Assembly: GCA_024680675.1 (NCBI GenBank)
Contig: JAILBX010000165.1
Coordinates: 1-64,000 of the forward strand
Direction of reading: 5' to 3'
From: Lachnospiraceae bacterium
GTDB lineage: Bacteria; Bacillota; Clostridia; Lachnospirales; Lachnospiraceae
DNA length: 64,000 bases
How positions within the stretch are numbered: position 1 is the first letter of the stretch; every line of letters begins with the position of its first letter. Below, one piece after another: positions 45,979 to 55,209 of this stretch. Under the pieces are notes generated by a model. It made no database searches and was not told the origin of the DNA. It worked only from the letters and a program-made list of their open reading frames with translations. A program made the translations under genes and the position numbers.

Positions 45979-48234
45979 TTATTTTATACGGATCTTAGTT
46001 CCCTTTCCGTCTCTTTTTGACAGCTTGAGTTTTGAAAGATCAACCGCTTTTCCATCTACCATAACCTCTTCCTCACAGCCGTAAGCATAGAGATAGGCCT
46101 TCTCTACCAGATCATTTTCCGAAAGCTTCATTCCCCTGACCCCCAGAGCACTCTTTTTCTTAAAGGGTACTTCGTCTAAAAGGAACTTTATATAAAAACC
46201 CTCTTTGCTTCTAAGTATGACCACATCCTCTGCCACAATAGGGGAAACGCTTATCACCATGTCCCCATCTGACAGACCGCTGGCATTTACGGATCTTTTC
46301 ACCACATCAAACTCGCTGCCCTCCACCTGCTTCATCATAGACTTCTGTGTGATAAAGCAGAGCTTTTGACTAATAAGTCTCTCCAGGGAGCTTACATAAA
46401 TATATCTTTCCTTCTGACTGTTATAATTGCTGACATTGTCGATGGGCACTCCCTTATCTCTTAGTTTTCCCATTGGAAGATCCATTACCTTTAATGAATG
46501 CATCTGTCCGCTGTCAGTAAAGACACATATCTTACCGGTATTCATAACGGAAAATACATATTTGTTTTCATTATCCACAGTCTCTTTGTTTCTTTCATAG
46601 GTCTGAAGGTCTATGGTCCTTGCATATCCGAAGCGATCCATAAGAAATATCACCTCAGACTCTTCAATCTTCTTTTCCTCAAATACAGCTTCCCCGGCAT
46701 TGGTGATCTCTGTTTTTCTCTCAGTGGCATATTCCTTTTTAAAGCCGTCAAGACTTCGTATTATGACCTTGTCCATAGACTTTGGGTTAGTAAGAATATC
46801 CTTGTAATTATCTATATTTTTAAGGGTCTGATCATGCTCCTTCATAAGAGCCTCTATTTCAAGTCCTATAAGCCTGTAAAGTCTCATATCCAGAATGGCC
46901 TTTGCCTGCTTTTCGGTGAACCTAAGCTGCTCCGCCATTTTTCTTGATATCCTGGATTTAAAATTTATTCCCTCGGTTTTTCCCTCAACCAGACAGGCCT
47001 TAGCCATTTTCAGATCCTTGGAGCCCCTTAATATCTCTATTATAAGGTCTATCACATCACAGGCATGGATAAGACCTTCCTGAATTTCCTTTTTTTCAAG
47101 CTCCTTTTCCAGCAGGGTCCTGTACTTTCTTCTGAGCAGCTCTCTCTGGAAATCCACATGGTATCTGATGATATCCCTAAGGCCAAGGGTCTCGGGTCTT
47201 CCGTCACATACCGCCAGCATATTTACTCCAAAGGTATCCTCAAGCTTAGTCTTTTTATAAAGAAGATTCTTTACATTCTCAATGTCAGCATCCTTCTTAA
47301 GTTCGATGACTATCCTTATTCCTTCTTTTGAGGACTGGTTTGATATATCAACTATATCATTGGTTTTCTTTGTCTCTATAAGAGAAACTATATCCAGTAA
47401 AAATTTGGAGATGTTGGCTCCTATCATGGTATAGGGGATCTCTGTTATGACCAGACGTTCACGACCTCCCTTAACCTTCTCGCTTTCTACCCTTCCTCTT
47501 ATCTTTATCTTGCCGCTGCCGCTTTCATATACAGACCATAGCTCGTCTTTATTTACAACTATACCGCCTGTGGGAAAATCGGGCCCCTTAAGGTACTCCA
47601 AAAGCTCAAGAGTGGAAATTTCAGGGTTTAACATATATGCTTTTACTGTATCTATAACCTCTCCAACGTTATGGGGCGGCATATTGGTAGCCATTCCTAC
47701 GGCTATTCCCTCTGTGCCGTTTATCAAAAGGTTTGGCAGTCTTGCAGGTAATACCGAGGGTTCCTTTTCAGTTTCATCAAAGTTTGGGACAAAGTCCACC
47801 ACATCCTTATCAAGATCTGCAAGAAGAACCTCCTGGGAAAACTTTTGAAGTCTTGCTTCAGTATACCTCATGGCCGCCGCGCCATCGCCTTCAATGGAGC
47901 CAAAGTTTCCATGACCATCCACCAGGGGCATACCCTTTTTAAAATCCTGAGCCATTACAACCAGGGCATCATAAATCGAGGAATCCCCATGGGGATGATA
48001 CTTACCCATGGTATCCCCTACTATCCTTGCTGACTTTCTATAGGGACTGTCATATTTTATGCCAAGCTCATGCATATCATAAAGAGTCCTTCTCTGTACC
48101 GGTTTAAGTCCGTCCCTTACATCCGGAAGAGCTCTTGATATTATTACGCTCATAGCATAATCTATATAGGATTTTTGCATGACCTCCGAAAACTCGGTCT
48201 TTATTATCTGTTCATCTTCGGTAATCTCAGGCAT
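45979..48234 (-). CDS. parC: Topoisomerase IV subunit A-like (type II topoisomerase A)
   Basis: DNA-cleaving subunit. 751 residues. The active Tyr is in AAAMRYTEARL; quinolone-region positions in KYHPHGDSSIYD are the susceptible Ser and Asp. The C-terminal beta-pinwheel has GVRGMKLSENDL-type repeats but no QRRGGRG-like GyrA box, which favours ParC over GyrA. It is 56 bp after parE. A dnaA-dnaN-gyrBA locus elsewhere would be the main gyrase. Confidence 0.85.
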   Translation of the reverse strand: MPEITEDEQIIKTEFSEVMQKSYIDYAMSVIISRALPDVRDGLKPVQRRTLYDMHELGIKYDSPYRKSARIVGDTMGKYHPHGDSSIYDALVVMAQDFKKGMPLVDGHGNFGSIEGDGAAAMRYTEARLQKFSQEVLLADLDKDVVDFVPNFDETEKEPSVLPARLPNLLINGTEGIAVGMATNMPPHNVGEVIDTVKAYMLNPEISTLELLEYLKGPDFPTGGIVVNKDELWSVYESGSGKIKIRGRVESEKVKGGRERLVITEIPYTMIGANISKFLLDIVSLIETKKTNDIVDISNQSSKEGIRIVIELKKDADIENVKNLLYKKTKLEDTFGVNMLAVCDGRPETLGLRDIIRYHVDFQRELLRRKYRTLLEKELEKKEIQEGLIHACDVIDLIIEILRGSKDLKMAKACLVEGKTEGINFKSRISRKMAEQLRFTEKQAKAILDMRLYRLIGLEIEALMKEHDQTLKNIDNYKDILTNPKSMDKVIIRSLDGFKKEYATERKTEITNAGEAVFEEKKIEESEVIFLMDRFGYARTIDLQTYERNKETVDNENKYVFSVMNTGKICVFTDSGQMHSLKVMDLPMGKLRDKGVPIDNVSNYNSQKERYIYVSSLERLISQKLCFITQKSMMKQVEGSEFDVVKRSVNASGLSDGDMVISVSPIVAEDVVILRSKEGFYIKFLLDEVPFKKKSALGVRGMKLSENDLVEKAYLYAYGCEEEVMVDGKAVDLSKLKLSKRDGKGTKIRIK

Positions 48235-48290
48235 TTAAAATAACTTCCTTTCCTTGCATCAGTCGGGTTATTTTTCGATCCTTATACTCA

Positions 48291-50210
48291 TCAGGCATCT
48301 ATATCCGCATCATGGGCATGCCTGTATATAAAATCTCTTCTTGGCGGCACTTCATTACCCATAAGCAGCTCTGTAGTGGTGGATGCAAGTCTTGCATCCT
48401 CAATCTCCACAAGCTTAAGGCGTCTTCTTTCCGGATCCAGGGTGGTTTCCCACAGCTGTTCCGCATCCATTTCCCCAAGACCCTTATATCTTTGAAGAGT
48501 AAAATTCTTATGACTTTTTCTGTATACCGAAAGAGCCTTATCATCATAAAGATATTCTTCGCTCCCTCTTTGAGGAAGAGCTTTATATAAAGGAGGCATG
48601 GCGATATAAACATGACCCTCGTATATAAGCTCAGGCATAAATCTGTAAAACAGGGTCAAAAGCAGGGTGGATATATGAGCCCCGTCCACATCGGCATCTG
48701 CCATTATTATTATCTTGTCGTATCTTAGCTTGCTTATATCAAAATCATTTCCGTAGCCTTCGGAAAAACCGCAGCCAAAGGCATTTATCATGGTTTTTAT
48801 CTCTGCATTCGCCAAAACCTTATCTATAGTTGCCTTTTCCACATTCAGGATCTTACCCCTTATGGGAAGTATGGCCTGATACATCCTGTTTCTGGCAGTC
48901 TTTGCGGATCCTCCGGCGGAATCTCCCTCTACAATAAATATCTCACATTTTTTTGCATCCTTGCTTTCACAGTTGGCAAGCTTACCGTTGGAATCAAAGG
49001 AGTATTTCTGCTTAGTCAGCATGTTGGTCTTGGCCTTTTCCTCCGACTTTCTTATCTTGGCGGCCTTTTCAGCACAGGATAAGATCTTTTTAAGCTCATC
49101 TATATTTCTGTCAAAGTAAAGAGTAAGTTCATCACCCGTAATCTTTGAAACAGCCTTGGCAGCATCCTGATTATCAAGCTTGGTCTTTGTCTGCCCTTCA
49201 AATCTGGGATCCGGATGCTTTATTGAAACAACTGCAGTCATTCCGTTTCTTATATCTGCTCCGGTAAAATTGGCATCCTTATCCTTCAGTATATTAAGCT
49301 CCCTTGCATAGCTGTTCATTACTGTGGTAAACATGGTCTTAAAACCGGTTAAATGAGTTCCTCCTTCGGAATTGTATATATTATTACAAAATCCCAAAAC
49401 ATTCTCATGAAACTCATTAACATACTGAAAGGCAACTTCAATCTCTATTCCCTCAGCCTCTCCTTTAAAATAAACAGGCTGACTGACTTCCTCATCATTT
49501 TTATTGATATCTTTAACAAAACCCACAATACCGTCGGGTTCGTTAAAGATCATTTCCTCCGGGCTTTCACCCCTTAGATCCTTAAATACTATTGTAAGCT
49601 TAGGATTAAGATAAGCCGTTTCATGTAAGCGGCTTTTTATATCCTCTTCCTTAAAGCGTGTTTTTTCAAATATCTGATCATCCGGCAGAAAGTTTATCTT
49701 TGTTCCCGTACCCCTGGCATTACCAATAACAGGCAAAAGACCATTCTCAAGCTCCAGTACCGGCTTTCCCCTGTTATATCTGTCATGGTAGACCTTACCC
49801 TCTCTTCTGACCTCAATATCCAGATAAGCTGACAGGGCATTGACCACGGAGGATCCCACACCATGAAGGCCGCCGCTGGTCTTGTAGGCGGAATCATCAA
49901 ACTTACCGCCTGCATGAAGGGTAGTAAAGACCACCCTTTCCGCACTGACACCCTTTTCATGCATGCCTACAGGTATTCCTCTTCCGTTATCGCTTATGGT
50001 GGCAGATCCGTCCTTTTCCAGGGTCACGTTTATTTTGTCACAATAACCTGCCAAATGTTCATCAACTGAATTATCTACGATTTCATATATGAGATGATTT
50101 AAGCCCTTTGTTGTTACTGAACCTATATACATTCCGGGTCTTTTTCTGACTGCTTCAAGACCTTCAAGTACAGTAATACTTCCGGCATCATATGTTTCTG
50201 CTTTTGCCAT
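48291..50210 (-). CDS. parE: Topoisomerase IV subunit B-like (type II topoisomerase ATPase)
   Basis: 639 residues. GHKL ATPase domain (EIVDNSVDEHLAG, DNGRGIP, GLHGVGSSVVNALS), transducer and Toprim domain (EGDSAGGSAK, DADVDGAHI) and the C-terminal QRYKGLGEMDAEQLWETTLD. Together with parC this is a full type II topoisomerase. GyrB is also possible, but the partner lacking a GyrA box argues for ParE. Its promoter has a DnaA box nearby. Confidence 0.87.
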   Translation of the reverse strand: MAKAETYDAGSITVLEGLEAVRKRPGMYIGSVTTKGLNHLIYEIVDNSVDEHLAGYCDKINVTLEKDGSATISDNGRGIPVGMHEKGVSAERVVFTTLHAGGKFDDSAYKTSGGLHGVGSSVVNALSAYLDIEVRREGKVYHDRYNRGKPVLELENGLLPVIGNARGTGTKINFLPDDQIFEKTRFKEEDIKSRLHETAYLNPKLTIVFKDLRGESPEEMIFNEPDGIVGFVKDINKNDEEVSQPVYFKGEAEGIEIEVAFQYVNEFHENVLGFCNNIYNSEGGTHLTGFKTMFTTVMNSYARELNILKDKDANFTGADIRNGMTAVVSIKHPDPRFEGQTKTKLDNQDAAKAVSKITGDELTLYFDRNIDELKKILSCAEKAAKIRKSEEKAKTNMLTKQKYSFDSNGKLANCESKDAKKCEIFIVEGDSAGGSAKTARNRMYQAILPIRGKILNVEKATIDKVLANAEIKTMINAFGCGFSEGYGNDFDISKLRYDKIIIMADADVDGAHISTLLLTLFYRFMPELIYEGHVYIAMPPLYKALPQRGSEEYLYDDKALSVYRKSHKNFTLQRYKGLGEMDAEQLWETTLDPERRRLKLVEIEDARLASTTTELLMGNEVPPRRDFIYRHAHDADIDA

Positions 50211-50272
50211 AAACCTTCACCCCTGATAAAATAAACTAAATTGTTTTTACTCCCATCATAAAAACACATTAC

Positions 50273-50300
50273 AGTTTACCACATTTTGTAGAAAAATCAA
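50273..50300 (-). promoter_or_regulatory. Promoter of parE-parC
   Basis: Minus-strand TTGATT (50295-50300), 16 bp, extended TGG-TAAACT (50273-50278). Transcription would start near 50266. Confidence 0.6.
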
Positions 50301-50303
50301 GAT

Positions 50304-50312
50304 TTATCCACA
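50304..50312 (+). promoter_or_regulatory. Perfect DnaA box in the parE promoter region
   Basis: TTATCCACA matches the strongest DnaA box exactly and lies 4 bp upstream of the parE -35. It is the only perfect one noticed in the intergenic DNA, so it points to DnaA regulation rather than an origin. Confidence 0.6.
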
Positions 50313-50353
50313 ACAAGTTGTACGTAAAGGCTTTTTTGTCCGAAAACAGAAAA

Positions 50354-52372
50354 TTAAAGACTGTAAAAAACATCTCTTTCAGATATTTTTTCAAGCTTTT
50401 CAAGTATTGGTCTGTTTTTTTCAAGCTTAAGCTCCCTGTCCTCCTTTAACAGCTTCTCCACATCCTCCGAAGCCTTCTTCAATATAGCAGCATCGGTATA
50501 TATATCCCCCAGCTTAAACTTCATATCCCCGCTCTGTCTTATACCGAAGAAATCCCCCGGGCCCCTTAATTTAAGATCCTCTCTTGCTATGTAAAATCCG
50601 TCAGTGGATTCTGCAAGGATACCAAGACGTTTTCTGCTGTCCTCATTATCCTTGCCGTCAACGAAAACGCAATAGCTCTGAGCCTCTCCTCTTCCTATTC
50701 TTCCCCTTAGCTGGTGAAGCTGGGCAAGACCGAATCTTTCTGAATTTTCAACCACCATAAAGGTAGCATTAGGCACATTGACTCCCACCTCAACTACTGT
50801 AGTTGAAACCAGTATATTAATGGAATTATTATAAAAATCCTCCATTATATCCTGTTTTTCTTTGGCCTTTAGCCTGCCGTGAAGGCACTCTATCCTTACT
50901 TCATGTCCAAAGCTTTGTCTTAAAACTTCCGTATAATTGATAACGTCTTTGGCCTCCACCCCCTCACTTTCTTCTACCAGGGGACATATTATATATGCCT
51001 GGTGGCCAAGCTTTAGCTCTTCTTTTATATATTTTATTATGAGAGAGTTTTTCCTTTCATTTACAACACAGCTCTTTATCTTAAGCCTTCTTGAAGGTAT
51101 TTCATCAATTACCGAAATATCCAGATCTCCATATAGTATCATGGCAAGGGTTCTTGGTATTGGAGTGGCGCTCATAACAAGAACATGAGGCACATTATCC
51201 ATGTTTTTATTTACAAGAGCATCTCTTTGTTTTACCCCGAACCTGTGCTGTTCATCTGTGATCACCAGGGCAAGGTCACTGTATTCTGCCTTTTCCTGTA
51301 TAAGGGCATGAGTTCCGATTATTATATCCGCTTCCTTTGATCCTATCTTCTTATATATCCTCTTCTTTTCGGCAGCCTTCATTGAACCCGTAAGAAGAAG
51401 CACCTCTACCTTTAATCCGCTTTTTGATATCAGCTTTAAAAGGCCTTCATAATGCTGACCGGCAAGTATTTCAGTAGGTGCCATTATAGCGGCCTGATAG
51501 CCGTTTAAAGCCACCATAAGGGCTGCCAAAAAGGCTATTATCGTCTTTCCGCATCCTACATCTCCCTGAACCAGCCGGTTCATGGAAAGCCCTCTTGTAA
51601 GATCCCCTTCTATTTCCGAAAGGACCTTTAACTGGGCCTTTGTAAGCTCATAGGGAAGTTCAGCTATTATGTTCCTTATTTCCGGGACCGGGGATATACT
51701 GAAGTTATTCCTGGCCCTCATATTATCCTCTTTCAGTGCTCTTAACCTTAAAATATAGAAAAAGAACTCTTCATAAACAAATTTTTCTCTTGCCCTTCTT
51801 AGATCCTCCAGATCCTTAGGAAAATGCATGCTTCTGTAAAGATCTGTTTCCTCCATTCCCTTCAGCTGATCAAGAAGCTGTTTTACTCCCTTTTTAAGCA
51901 TCTGGTTTGTCAAACCCTTAACCAGCGGATAAACAGGCTGAAGAGTATTTTTTATCTCATCATACTGCTCTTTGGTAAAGATCAGGGCCTGATCAATACA
52001 TAATTGAGAACCCTTAAGATATATCTGTCCGTAAAAAATATATCTTCCCCCTACCTTCAGACTCTTGGATAAATAGGGCATATGAAACCATACGGCATTG
52101 ATAAGGGGATCTGAAGTTTTTAAAGGGCAGGAAGTTATGGTAAGCCTTCCTGCCCTTCTCATAAGGGGTCTTTTTAAAACAATGGCTTCAAAAGCTATGG
52201 TCTTGTCAAGCTCTTTAGCTGTTACCTCCAAGGCTTCCTCATATCTGACATAATCTCTCGGAAAGTAGCTTATAAGATCTTCGTAGGTCTTTATACCCGC
52301 CTTTTCAAAGAGAGCCGCTGTTTTTTCCCCTATTCCTTTTATATTTATAATATTACTGTCAAGTATACTCAT
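50354..52372 (-). CDS. recG: ATP-dependent DNA helicase RecG
   Basis: Branch-migrating helicase for stalled forks. 672 residues: an N-terminal wedge/OB domain (about 60-150), then RecA-like helicase domains with Walker A GDVGCGKT, motif II DEQHRFGV, motif III SATPIPRT and motif VI QLRGRIGRGEAQS. It overlaps the fakA stop by 4 bp. The fakA-recG pair is widespread in Firmicutes. Confidence 0.97.
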   Translation of the reverse strand: MSILDSNIINIKGIGEKTAALFEKAGIKTYEDLISYFPRDYVRYEEALEVTAKELDKTIAFEAIVLKRPLMRRAGRLTITSCPLKTSDPLINAVWFHMPYLSKSLKVGGRYIFYGQIYLKGSQLCIDQALIFTKEQYDEIKNTLQPVYPLVKGLTNQMLKKGVKQLLDQLKGMEETDLYRSMHFPKDLEDLRRAREKFVYEEFFFYILRLRALKEDNMRARNNFSISPVPEIRNIIAELPYELTKAQLKVLSEIEGDLTRGLSMNRLVQGDVGCGKTIIAFLAALMVALNGYQAAIMAPTEILAGQHYEGLLKLISKSGLKVEVLLLTGSMKAAEKKRIYKKIGSKEADIIIGTHALIQEKAEYSDLALVITDEQHRFGVKQRDALVNKNMDNVPHVLVMSATPIPRTLAMILYGDLDISVIDEIPSRRLKIKSCVVNERKNSLIIKYIKEELKLGHQAYIICPLVEESEGVEAKDVINYTEVLRQSFGHEVRIECLHGRLKAKEKQDIMEDFYNNSINILVSTTVVEVGVNVPNATFMVVENSERFGLAQLHQLRGRIGRGEAQSYCVFVDGKDNEDSRKRLGILAESTDGFYIAREDLKLRGPGDFFGIRQSGDMKFKLGDIYTDAAILKKASEDVEKLLKEDRELKLEKNRPILEKLEKISERDVFYSL

Positions 52373-54186
52373 TCTACCGAAACTACATAATAGTAAATTG
52401 GCTGGCCGCCGAAATGAAGCTCCACATCCAGATCGGGATACTTCTTTTCAACTGTATCAAGGAGTTCAGCCGCCACATCCTCATCTACTTCCGCTCCGTA
52501 ATATATGCTTATAAGTCCCGACTCATCATCAACCATTTTGTCCAGCATCTCAAGAGTCGTATCTTCCACGTTATTTCCCACAGCCAGTATATCACGGTCT
52601 CCTATACCCATTATATTTCCCTGCTTTATCTCTATGTCGGAAATGACAGTATCACGAACAGCATAGGTTACCTGGCCGGTCTTAACATTCCCTATTTCCT
52701 CTGTCATGGAATTTGTATTTTCTTCAACAGAAGCCTCCATAGAATAATTGATCAGAGCCGTTATTCCCTGCGGAATGGTCTTTGTGGGGATCACTATTAT
52801 GTTTTTATCCTCTACCAGATATTTCGCCTGTTCTGCAGCCATGATGATGTTTTTATTATTGGGAAGAATGAAGATATTTTCTGCATTCACCTCTTCAATA
52901 GCTTCAAGCATATCCTCAGTAGAAGGATTCATGGTCTGTCCGCCGGATATGATCCTGTCAACTCCAAGACCCTTAAAAATCTTTTCAAGACCTTCTCCTG
53001 TAGTCACGGAAATAAATCCCATCTTCTTTGCTTCTTCCTTAATAAAGGATGCTACGGGATCCTTCCTGCTTTTTTCTTCTTTAGCCTTGCCATCTGAAAG
53101 AGACTGGCCCTCATCCCCGGATTTTTTATCAGGAGACTTATCCATTTTATCCTCTGATGCTGCAGCCTTCTTTTCATTAACAGGAGTCTTTTCTTTAAAA
53201 GTCTCTGCTTTACTGTCACTGTCCTTCTTTGAAGCAGGACCTTCTATCTTTTCGGGTCTTTCAACAGGTCTTAAGTTATTTACCTCCACATCATAAACCA
53301 GACCGTAATCAATACCCTTCTGTATGGCAAGACCGGGGTCATTTGTCTTTATGAAGACACTGATGAGATTACTGTTTCTTCCGCTTGATACACTGTATTC
53401 CTCCCTGTCCCCGATGGAATCAAGATAGGTTTTAAAGTCATCATCATTCTTATTATTGAAAACATCCTTTACGTTAACAAAGAATCTTACACTGTAGCTG
53501 TATTTTATAAGAGGCTCGCTTTCTTCTTCCTCCTCATTGGATTCATCCTCAAAGGTAAGATCCACCTCCTTGCCGATAAGACAATCATAGATTCCCTTCA
53601 AAAACTCCAAAAGTCCCTGACCGCCGGAATCAACCACGCCTGCCTGCTTTAACACAGGAAGCATATCCGGTGTCTTCTCGAGAGTTTCTTCGGCAGCCTC
53701 GATCACAGCCAGAGCAAATTTTTCTACATCCTCTTCCTCTTTAACAAGCTGGGCAGCTCTGTCAGCGGCAGCCTTCGCCACCGTTAATATAGTACCTTCC
53801 TTAGGCTTCATTACGGCCTTATAGGCAGATTCCGTAGCCTTCTGAAAAGCATTGCTCAAAATAACAACATCTATCTCCTGCTGGGATTTTACCACCTTGG
53901 TAAAGCCTCTTATAAGCTGGGAAAGAATAACTCCCGAATTTCCTCTTGCTCCGCGCAGGGATCCGGATGACATTGCCTTACAAAGGACATCCATCTTTAC
54001 TTCTTCCAAGCTCAGCACTTCTCTCGCCGCTGACATTATGGTTAAAGTCATATTAGTCCCTGTATCCCCATCAGGAACAGGAAATACATTTAATTCATTT
54101 ATATAGGCTTTCTTGGCCTCCAATGCTTTTGCGCCTGCCAAAAAACACCTGGAAAGTGTCACGGCATCGATTGTTTTATTACCCAC
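52369..54186 (-). CDS. fakA: Fatty acid kinase subunit FakA (DAK2 domain, YloV)
   Basis: Phosphorylates fatty acids bound to FakB. 605 residues, about 50 more than usual. The N-terminal DhaL/DAK2 domain (1-200) has VPDGDTGTNM (ATP-Mg), GARGNSG and DSGGQGL motifs. The C-terminal FakA domain follows after a Lys/Ser/Glu/Asp-rich linker (about 305-375). The linker is not seen in characterised FakA. No fakB is in the window. Confidence 0.93.
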   Translation of the reverse strand: MGNKTIDAVTLSRCFLAGAKALEAKKAYINELNVFPVPDGDTGTNMTLTIMSAAREVLSLEEVKMDVLCKAMSSGSLRGARGNSGVILSQLIRGFTKVVKSQQEIDVVILSNAFQKATESAYKAVMKPKEGTILTVAKAAADRAAQLVKEEEDVEKFALAVIEAAEETLEKTPDMLPVLKQAGVVDSGGQGLLEFLKGIYDCLIGKEVDLTFEDESNEEEEESEPLIKYSYSVRFFVNVKDVFNNKNDDDFKTYLDSIGDREEYSVSSGRNSNLISVFIKTNDPGLAIQKGIDYGLVYDVEVNNLRPVERPEKIEGPASKKDSDSKAETFKEKTPVNEKKAAASEDKMDKSPDKKSGDEGQSLSDGKAKEEKSRKDPVASFIKEEAKKMGFISVTTGEGLEKIFKGLGVDRIISGGQTMNPSTEDMLEAIEEVNAENIFILPNNKNIIMAAEQAKYLVEDKNIIVIPTKTIPQGITALINYSMEASVEENTNSMTEEIGNVKTGQVTYAVRDTVISDIEIKQGNIMGIGDRDILAVGNNVEDTTLEMLDKMVDDESGLISIYYGAEVDEDVAAELLDTVEKKYPDLDVELHFGGQPIYYYVVSVE

Positions 54187-54199
54187 TTAGTCGTCCTCC

Positions 54200-54556
54200 T
54201 TAGTCGATAACCCGGACGCCTTCGACAAAAATATTTATGCGTCCTATTTTTAATCCGGTAAACTCTTCAACCTTATATTTCACACTGCTTATAAGATTAT
54301 CGCTTACGGCCTGTATACTGACTCCGTACACCACGATCACGTGAAAATCAAGTCTCAGCTTTCCATCAACCAGCTTAACTATTATCCCATGAGTCAGACT
54401 GTCTTTTTTAAGTAATTTAACTATACCGTCTTTCACATTAACAGCAGCCATTCCAACGATACCAAAACATTCCATTGCAACTGTTCCGGCATACTGAGCA
54501 ATAACTTCTGTATCAATGGATACGTTCTCGATCTTTGTACTAATACTACCCTTCAT
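54200..54556 (-). CDS. yloU: Asp23/Gls24 family envelope stress protein (YloU-like)
   Basis: 118 residues from the ATG at 54556, which follows GGAGG with 7 bp spacing; the GTG two codons earlier is too close to it. DUF322 pattern with the conserved VVYGVSIQAVSDNLISSVKYKVEEFTG segment. Asp23 proteins sit at the membrane in stationary phase. It is upstream of fakA, 13 bp apart, as yloU-yloV in Bacillus. Confidence 0.92.
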   Translation of the reverse strand: MKGSISTKIENVSIDTEVIAQYAGTVAMECFGIVGMAAVNVKDGIVKLLKKDSLTHGIIVKLVDGKLRLDFHVIVVYGVSIQAVSDNLISSVKYKVEEFTGLKIGRINIFVEGVRVID

Positions 54557-54598
54557 AGACACTCCTCCATATTATTATTTTAACAACAATACCTTCTT

Positions 54599-54627
54599 AC
54601 ATTACAACATTAAAAGAGCTTTTGCAA
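54599..54627 (-). promoter_or_regulatory. Promoter of yloU-fakA-recG
   Basis: Minus-strand TTGCAA (54622-54627), 17 bp, TAATGT (54599-54604). This 316 bp divergent gap between yloU and rpmB also holds the rpmB promoter and leader, and nothing else I recognise. Confidence 0.55.
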
Positions 54628-54763
54628 ATATTTAAATCTTTTTTTCATCCACAGGCTGATAATAGCTGCATTTTTGCACTCTTCCTTACATATTATAACT
54701 GTTCTGCCTTATTTATTCCACATCTGCCGGAAAAATTATATCCAAATCTTTTGTAATTTCCAC

Positions 54764-54792
54764 TTGCAATAAGCATTTCACGCTGATATAAT
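54764..54792 (+). promoter_or_regulatory. Promoter of rpmB
   Basis: TTGCAA (54764-54769), 17 bp, extended -10 TGATATAAT with perfect TATAAT (54787-54792). Transcription should start near 54799, leaving a leader of about 74 nt. Confidence 0.85.
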
Positions 54793-54817
54793 ACCTTTGT
54801 TGTGTAAAAAAATTTAT

Positions 54818-54850
54818 CTGTATTTTAATTTTCGGACGAAAATAATACAG
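54818..54850 (+). promoter_or_regulatory. Stem-loop in the rpmB leader
   Basis: CTGTATT pairs with AATACAG, then after a 3 nt bulge ATTTTC pairs with GAAAAT around a GGAC tetraloop, about 13 bp. The hairpin ends 10 nt before the GGAGG ribosome site and has no T-tract, so it is not a terminator. It could be an autoregulatory element for L28, which is not a well-characterised leader class. Confidence 0.5.
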
Positions 54851-54872
54851 CTGATATAAAGGAGGTGTAGAG

Positions 54873-55058
54873 ATGGCAAAGTGTGATATTTGCGGTAAGG
54901 GTATTCATTTTGGTAACAATGTCAGTCATTCACATAGAAGATCAAACAGAATTTTTAATTCAAATATCAGAAGAGTAAAGTGCAAGGTTAATGGTACTCC
55001 CAAGACCCTTCATGTATGTACTCGCTGTCTGAAGTCTGACAAAGTAGAAAGAGCATAA
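54873..55058 (+). CDS. rpmB: 50S ribosomal protein L28, zinc-ribbon form
   Basis: 61 residues. Two CxxC pairs, CDIC near the start and CTRC near the end, make this the zinc-binding (C+) type. The VSHSHRRSNRIFNSNIRRVK segment is typical. GGAGG precedes the ATG. The gene stands alone, with its own promoter and terminator, transcribed away from its neighbours. Confidence 0.97.
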   Translation: MAKCDICGKGIHFGNNVSHSHRRSNRIFNSNIRRVKCKVNGTPKTLHVCTRCLKSDKVERA

Positions 55059-55090
55059 AGCTTTATATTTGTTTATTATTCAGGATTTTA

Positions 55091-55126
55091 AAAATGTGGT
55101 CGCCTTTTGGCTGATCACATTTTTTT
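55091..55126 (+). terminator. Terminator of rpmB
   Basis: AATGTG/CACATT outer stem with GCC-TTTT-GGC inside and seven Ts afterwards. Confidence 0.8.
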
Positions 55127-55209
55127 GCCTTACAGGCAAAAAAAACGCCTTACCTGCGAAAAAAAGGACGCTTTACATGCGAAAAAAAAGGACGCCTTAA
55201 TATGCGTCC
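55127..55209 (-). repeat. Tandem array of terminator-like hairpins after the J-domain gene
   Basis: Read on the minus strand, four diverged units of about 20-24 bp follow each other. The first, GGACGC...GCGTCC plus eight Ts, holds the stop codon of the J-domain gene and is a proper terminator. The others (GCGTAAAG-type loops, CGC/GCG or GCC/GGC stems with following T runs) look like decayed copies. Together with the rpmB terminator they pack five stem-loops between two genes. Confidence 0.6.

Noticed and set aside
45979-50210. Chromosomal gyrase gyrA/gyrB with a nearby origin
   Set aside because: No GyrA box, only one perfect DnaA box, and no dnaA, dnaN or recF; topoisomerase IV fits better.
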